From positions 9,649,001 through 9,713,000 of the forward strand of contig NC_092680.1 of assembly GCF_964355755.1 (NCBI RefSeq): a DNA stretch of 64,000 nucleotides. The letters are read 5' to 3'. Made by a program: the position numbers and the translations under genes. The stretch is from Antedon mediterranea (lineage: Eukaryota > Echinodermata > Crinoidea > Comatulida > Antedonidae). The stretch's first letter is position 1, and the number at the start of each line of letters is the position of its first letter. Below, piece after piece: positions 60,401 to 64,000 of this stretch. The notes beneath the pieces are model-generated. The model was not told the DNA's origin. It did no database searches and saw only the letters and a program-made list of their open reading frames with translations.

Positions 60401-62221
60401 GCTGGCCAATAAGATCAGAATCTTCTATCACAAGTGTCCACAAGTGCTAGAAAAAAATTAAATCAGAATACACATTAATTTTTAAGAAATTTTTTTTAAA
60501 ATTTATATTGTTTAAATTATGAGCAGGTACTTAGTATTTCTGAAAGAACAATTGTAAATATATAAAATGTCTGGTTATATGAAGCATAACAAAAATATAC
60601 TTTCATTATTGAAATAGAAATATATTTTTCAAATAAATTGTGGTAAATCAACTACCATGTCTCTATTTTTTTACACTCCTACATACAACATTTACATATT
60701 TGTCTATATAATAATGTTTGGTATTTCATGTCAAATAATTTACCTGTGCTACACATCTTCGTATTTTATCGATACATTCCTCGAAAGCTGGAAGACTAAA
60801 CATTGACTGTTGTTGAAGTTTGTATAAATCAGTGGAAAACTCTTGTTCATGAGATTGCAGAATAGAACCTAAAAAAAATTGACAACACGTACAAAAAAAA
60901 ATGTTAAATTTTAGCTAGAATACACCAAAATTATGTATAAGAATCAAATGAAGAATAATTAACTTGAAAATATTTAAAAATGAATATGTCCTAGGTTGTA
61001 GCAAATTGGAAGATACCTCTATATTTAGATGCAGTTTTCTTTTTCTTATTCTCAAACATCTGCACAGCTTCTCCAACGAACAGAATCTTATCGGCCACTC
61101 TAGCAGGGATGTAACTTGGCAACATGGATAGATTAATAGCAAATGTCCATTGGCATGATTCACTTGAACTATCTTCTGATAATTTCTGATCAAGATAAAA
61201 TACATTATATTGTAAATGTTAAAGCTCAGGTACAGGCATGAATTTTAAATATAATATTTGGTTAATTGTACATAAATCAAATATTTGTAACAGAAATCAA
61301 GACGAAAAAACATGAATTTCCCTTAATATGGTCAAAAACTAAATTTGGCTAAATTCTCCCATAAAAATCAGGAAGACTTTTTTTCAGTAGTTAGGTTGTT
61401 AACCTAATGTAATAACATGTCTGGTGACTCCCTAGCAAGTGAAAAAAGATAGTGGATATACGGTGGATAATTTTTGCTATAGCATGAAAATAAAAATTTG
61501 AAGTTGAATAAAAATACCAGAAATGTAAAATTCAAGTTCTATTACCTATATTTATTCATCTGATAACAATTTTTACCACACCGTTTATTATTCATAGCTT
61601 TTTAAAATGCCTCTCTATTTACAAAATGTGTGTACAAAAGAATAGAGATTTTACTGTGTAATTTGCAACAAGCTCGTGTAACACAAATAAAATCCCAAAA
61701 ATTATGAAACATTGGGGAAACTATAGATCGATAATTATTGGAATGTATGCTCAATAGAAATTTTTTGCCCGCACCTGGCCTTTAAGGAAACTACAAATCA
61801 TAGAGGGCTCACTATAGTGAGTAATGCATCACACTAGATTGAATCTTGGGTTTAAGTGATATATGTGAATTAGTTTACTTAAGTTTTTATGTATGATTAG
61901 ATAGCAACTCATTTCAATCAAAACCAAGTATGGTGTACCACAGTAACAATTCTCAATAGTATAATACACACACAACAGAGATCAATCAATGTAATGATTA
62001 CAAAGAGATTTTTAAATGGTTACTTTACTTCTTGCAGTTGTTTGTCAGGAATATCTCCTGGTGATGTATCTTTACCCTTAGCCTCTGCCACAGCAGACTC
62101 CTCCTCAATTACTCTAGGAACCTGGTGTATGTACAACTCGTCATACTTGTCTAACAGCATACCATGTAAGAGCCATGCTGTAAGTTGTTTGTACATCACA
62201 CAGTGGCAGATCTGAGCAACT
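48473..62221 (-). CDS. TUBGCP4: Gamma-tubulin complex component 4, last ten exons
   Basis: Centrosomal protein of the gamma-tubulin ring complex, which nucleates microtubules. Exons: 62221..62029, 61185..61017, 60868..60744, 60446..60290, 59791..59681, 59469..59367, 57163..56986, 56533..56399, 55895..55782 and 48649..48473 (stop TAA). All phases match, giving 486 residues of the C-terminal part; the N-terminal exons lie to the right of the window. Diagnostic stretches: VMYKQLTAWLLHGMLLDKYD, MLPSYIPARVADKILFVGEA, KDFYLLGRGELF, SVQWPLHILFTQSVLDK, WRLRNNMAFLLDNLQYYLQ, FEEVRFAHDQFLASLMAQSF, NEILDICHSFC, and FNRQSSLLFKIL with LRLDFNKFYSQSGG. The end reads LLGRYLFLIIDGKIN instead of the usual short L-G-S-F-G-M. 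The last intron (7.1 kb) is mostly a Helitron-like element. Identity very secure. Confidence 0.95.
48800..49128 (-). mobile_element. Full-length SINE with type-II tRNA head
   Basis: Minus strand head at 49128..49045: GCGAGTGAGTGGCCGAGCGG, a box A like tRNA-Ser/Leu, box B GGGTTCGAGGC, and a closing CACTCGC that pairs with GCGAGTG over 7 bp. It is followed by the core GTACTAGGTTCTTTAAAG (opposite strand) shared with 44268..44473 and a 3' part ending near 48800. Confidence 0.75.
49425..49800 (+). repeat. Inverted repeat arm, left
   Basis: Pairs with 54740..55115. Shared blocks include GACCACTGGTCAAGAAATTG, GGCCATATGAATATCTCAGC and AGGAAGCAAA/TTTGCTTCCT. Confidence 0.75.
50600..50995 (-). mobile_element. 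tRNA-derived SINE, copy 1
   Basis: Inverse of 58750..59215: shares AATCTATCTGCACCAAAGTG, CGTGTCTATAGCAT, TGAGTCTCA and TCCGTATTGTTTGTT. The tail holds GCATATAACCTATAATTCGT. Confidence 0.6.
51242..52010 (-). pseudogene. Penelope-like element C-terminus with GIY-YIG endonuclease
   Basis: Minus-strand frames: IPEGINKRLSNISLNETVF, YDHNLKYNPTNTSA, HNHELRKIFNRNT, YSCMPNIGCIISAHNKNV and CNCRNECPLI, then GVVYQATVTT, ETYVGLTENILKCRYNYNAH, TLSQYIWKLKDDNIKYNIKW. This is the connector and GIY-YIG nuclease typical of Penelope-like retroelements. Stops at several points (for example after IGNA near 51545) show it is dead. The RT part is missing. Confidence 0.75.
52316..52912 (+). repeat. 53-bp satellite, block 1
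   Basis: About 11 copies of GCATGCGTTATATGGGTTAC, GCACTTAATTGTATTGCC and ATATGATTACAGTAC in that order. Variation is mostly single bases. Confidence 0.95.
53363..54110 (+). repeat. 53-bp satellite, block 2
   Basis: About 14 further copies of the same unit. The blocks are split by about 450 bp of unrelated sequence (52913..53362). Confidence 0.95.
54740..55115 (-). repeat. Inverted repeat arm, right
   Basis: Inverse, diverged copy of 49425..49800. Confidence 0.75.
56010..56345. mobile_element. Pogo/mariner-like MITE
   Basis: Starts ACAGTAGAACCTCTTG and has repeated phrases TATTCAAGGGACACC, AATTTCACTAC and ACACTTTAATGAACAA. The end TTAAGGAACACTTTGTTGGG is typical of Tigger/pogo-type repeats. 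In the TUBGCP4 intron before its tenth-to-last coding segment near 56399. Confidence 0.5.
57310..57880 (-). mobile_element. Dispersed element, copy C
   Basis: Inverse of 24330..24830: TATTCCTTATGGCCAGGAAT, ATCATATGGCAATACAATTA, GCATATAACGCATGCGTACG, CCGATTTCTGTTGTACAACC and CACGTCAAAAGTGACAGGC. One copy only of the satellite segment. Confidence 0.75.
58750..59215 (+). mobile_element. tRNA-derived SINE, copy 2
   Basis: Box A TGGCTCGGTGG near 58837 and box B GAGTTTGAGTCTC near 58880 give a Pol III promoter layout. The copy 1 at 50600..50995 is inverted relative to this one. Confidence 0.6.
60017..60277. mobile_element. TA-flanked MITE with AGTTGAA ends
   Basis: TATAGTTGAACCTCC at the left and GCATTCAACTGTA at the right, with internal repeats of GTAAGCGGCCAC. 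This is the usual look of pogo/mariner-derived MITEs. Confidence 0.6.
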
Positions 62222-62264
62222 CTGTGTAATCAAATACAAATGCAATCATTAAGTACTTTTCACG

Positions 62265-62505
62265 CTGCTGCTCTAGCCAGCTACGTCCAATGAGTACTCA
62301 TTCAGATATAAACCAAGCAGCAGTTATAATATCAAAGACCGACAGTTTTGCGAATTTGTAAATTCGACTATAATTTTAAATAGATCCCAGCTGCTAGACC
62401 CAAAAAACGTCTGGGAAAAGAGAGTCTATGAGGGCTCACGGTTGAATAATTTGGATTCTTGCCCTTTGATTGGTTGACGCGAATCAACAGACTGAAAAGA
62501 ATTTC
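62265..62505 (-). repeat. Dispersed repeat, copy 2
   Basis: Inverse of 22165..22385: TAGCCAGCTACGTCC, GACCGACAGTTTTGCG, AGATCCCAGCTGCTAGACCC and GACGCGAATCAACAGAC. Confidence 0.65.
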
Positions 62506-62596
62506 TCACTTTAAGTCACATTGTCTCTAGAGGGTATTCAGTTACATGCCTTGAGGTCCCACAAACACACACCACATTAAAGTTTAAAATTACACA

Positions 62597-62930
62597 AACC
62601 AACAGTGGTGTTGGTAGTCTATGAGTGCTGCTTACCTGGATAAACCGACAATATAGCCTCTCTCTCCGAAGAGAGGATACAATTTACGAAAAAGAAAAAT
62701 CCGTATATATAACATAGCACCCCTATCGGATAATGCACGCATCCGTAACCACGCCCTCAAGAGGGAGCCATCCAACGTAGTAGCGTCATCATTTCATGAG
62801 TACACTTGTCAGTGAGGACGGCGGGAGGGCGTTTATCCAGGTAAGTAGCACTCATAGACTACCAACACCACTGTTGGTTTGTGTAGTCTATTTCGTGCTT
62901 GCTTACCTGGATAAACCGACAATATAGCCA
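62597..62930. repeat. Terminal repeats of a DIRS-like element
   Basis: CCAACAGTGGTGTTGGTAGT with TTACCTGGATAAA at 62597..62645 has an inverted copy at 62832..62878 and a further direct copy of GCTTACCTGGATAAACCGAC at 62903. Such combined inverted and internal complementary repeats are usual at DIRS ends. Confidence 0.6.
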
Positions 62931-63028
62931 GTCTAGCACCGGACTAAACCTAGTCGGCGGCGGGCGACAAGTAAGTGAAGAATACGTACCTAAAGACGAG
63001 GCTTCAGAATTGAGGTCGCCACTGGTGC

Positions 63029-64000
63029 CTAGTTAGCGGATACATCCGATAGATAAAACGAAGTGAACGTTGATTGCGTCCGGCACCAAGCCGCCTTCAG
63101 AATGTCAGGGAGAGGGACTCTCGTGAACAATGCCCAAGATGTGGCGACGCCATGCACCTGGTGCATATGCGCAGGAGGAGGAGTGTCCCGAGGATTCGTA
63201 TCCAGCGCGAATTGCTGCAACAATCCAATTTGCGATCGTTGACTTCGCTGCCGGACGGAATGGGGACACTGAAGCGATAAACAGGTGTGAAACACCATCT
63301 AGCAAAGCTCTGGTTCTGTTGATGTAGATCTTAATCGCTCTAACAGGACACCAGAACCTGTCTTCCTCAACCCCTGAAATCGAGGCAATGGTGGGGACGA
63401 AAACGGCGGGCGGCGAGAAATTCAACGTTTGCGTCTTAGCTAGGAAGTCCTTCCTAAAAACTAGCCGAACGCCACCACGCTCAAACCTGATATGGCCTGG
63501 TTCTAAGGAGAGAGCGTGTAATTTGCCTCGGCGTTTGCATGACGCCACCGCCAGCAAGAACGCCGTCTTAAGCGAAAGGTTGTACAGAGAGGCCTTATGT
63601 AAAGGCTCAAATGGTGGACGTGTGAGAGCGGCTAGGACGACGTTGATGTCCCAGCGGGGAACCAAGGCCTTTGAAGGAGGCCGTTCTCTAAACATTCCAC
63701 GCAGCAAACTTGATATTGTGGTGGATGTTGAGACGCTCGAACCGTCTGGAAAAGTCGGTGTGATGGCACCTATGGCAGACCGATAGCCGGATATGGTGCG
63801 GACCTGTAAACCTGACTCAAACAGGTAATGCAGGAAAGCGCATACCTGCACCAATGTCACAGTCTTGGGGTGTGCCGGCTGGCGCTTGCACCAGTTAAAA
63901 TAATGCTTCAGACGGCTATCATAGACGGTGAGTGTTGATTCCCGGCGGGATTTCGCCGCGAGGGCGGCCGGGCCATCTGGTATGCCCGAGTCTCTGAGCT
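63029..64000 (-). pseudogene. DIRS/Ngaro-type tyrosine recombinase, frameshifted, runs off the window
   Basis: Minus strand, open from the window edge: STLTVYDSRLKHYFNWCKRQ, VCAFLHYLFESGLQVRTISG, YRSAIGAITPTF, LFRERPPSKAL-like MFRERPPSKALVPRWD, AFLLAVASCKRRGKLHALS (first catalytic Arg region) and WCPVRAIKIYINRT. The frame then slips near 63170 and the end continues in another frame: HMHQVHGVATSWALF, LPDILKAAWC, STFTSFYLSDV with the nucleophile Tyr. The usual H-x-x-R box reads H-Q-V-H, so a catalytic Arg appears lost. G+C is clearly higher than around it. RT and RNase H would lie outside the window. Confidence 0.8.

Noticed and set aside
63074-63786. Plus-strand frames of 65, 68 and 132 codons
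   Set aside because: Shadows of the tyrosine recombinase on the minus strand, made possible by the higher G+C there.

Overview
This is eukaryotic DNA with split genes and GT-AG introns. It is AT-rich and packed with transposable elements. The genes are animal genes, and the mix of BEL/Pao, Penelope-like, DIRS-like, Helitron-like, Harbinger-like and tRNA-derived SINE sequences, plus the very frequent 8-mer TAGGCCTA, suggests a marine invertebrate. An echinoderm is plausible, but the species cannot be proved from the window.

By joining exons across splice sites I could rebuild: (1) the 3' end of an unidentified gene with a C-terminal membrane anchor (2..1208, +); (2) a complete MTHFS gene for 5-formyltetrahydrofolate cyclo-ligase (11011..3330, -, 4 exons, 199 aa); (3) a complete SLC16/monocarboxylate-transporter-like gene (25329..15124, -, 6 exons, 449 aa); (4) a broken SLC43-like amino-acid transporter (35283..39280, +); (5) a complete CDIPT gene for phosphatidylinositol synthase (46391..40104, -, 6 exons, 217 aa); (6) the last ten exons of TUBGCP4, gamma-tubulin complex component 4 (62221..48473, -, 486 aa). 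They are ordinary housekeeping or transport genes and do not form one pathway.

Most of the rest is mobile DNA sitting in introns and between genes. The large MTHFS intron holds a LINE relic and a 4.2 kb palindromic element with 835-bp arms, and a Helitron-like element with tandem hairpin cassettes lies about 75 bp upstream of the MTHFS start codon. The first intron of the SLC16 gene holds a MITE/tRNA-like array. Between that gene and the SLC43 relic a LINE is split by a BEL/Pao element, whose 5' LTR is in turn split by a Harbinger-like element. CDIPT intron 1 and the last TUBGCP4 intron are almost entirely transposon. A DIRS-like tyrosine recombinase fills the right edge.

The most unusual signals are: the palindrome TAGGCCTA, which in several repeat copies looks like a 6-bp insertion at a TA step; a seven-fold tandem duplication of a splice acceptor plus exon start in the SLC43-like gene, where the last acceptor gives a frameshift and the penultimate one restores the frame; and satellites that visibly grew out of transposon sequence.
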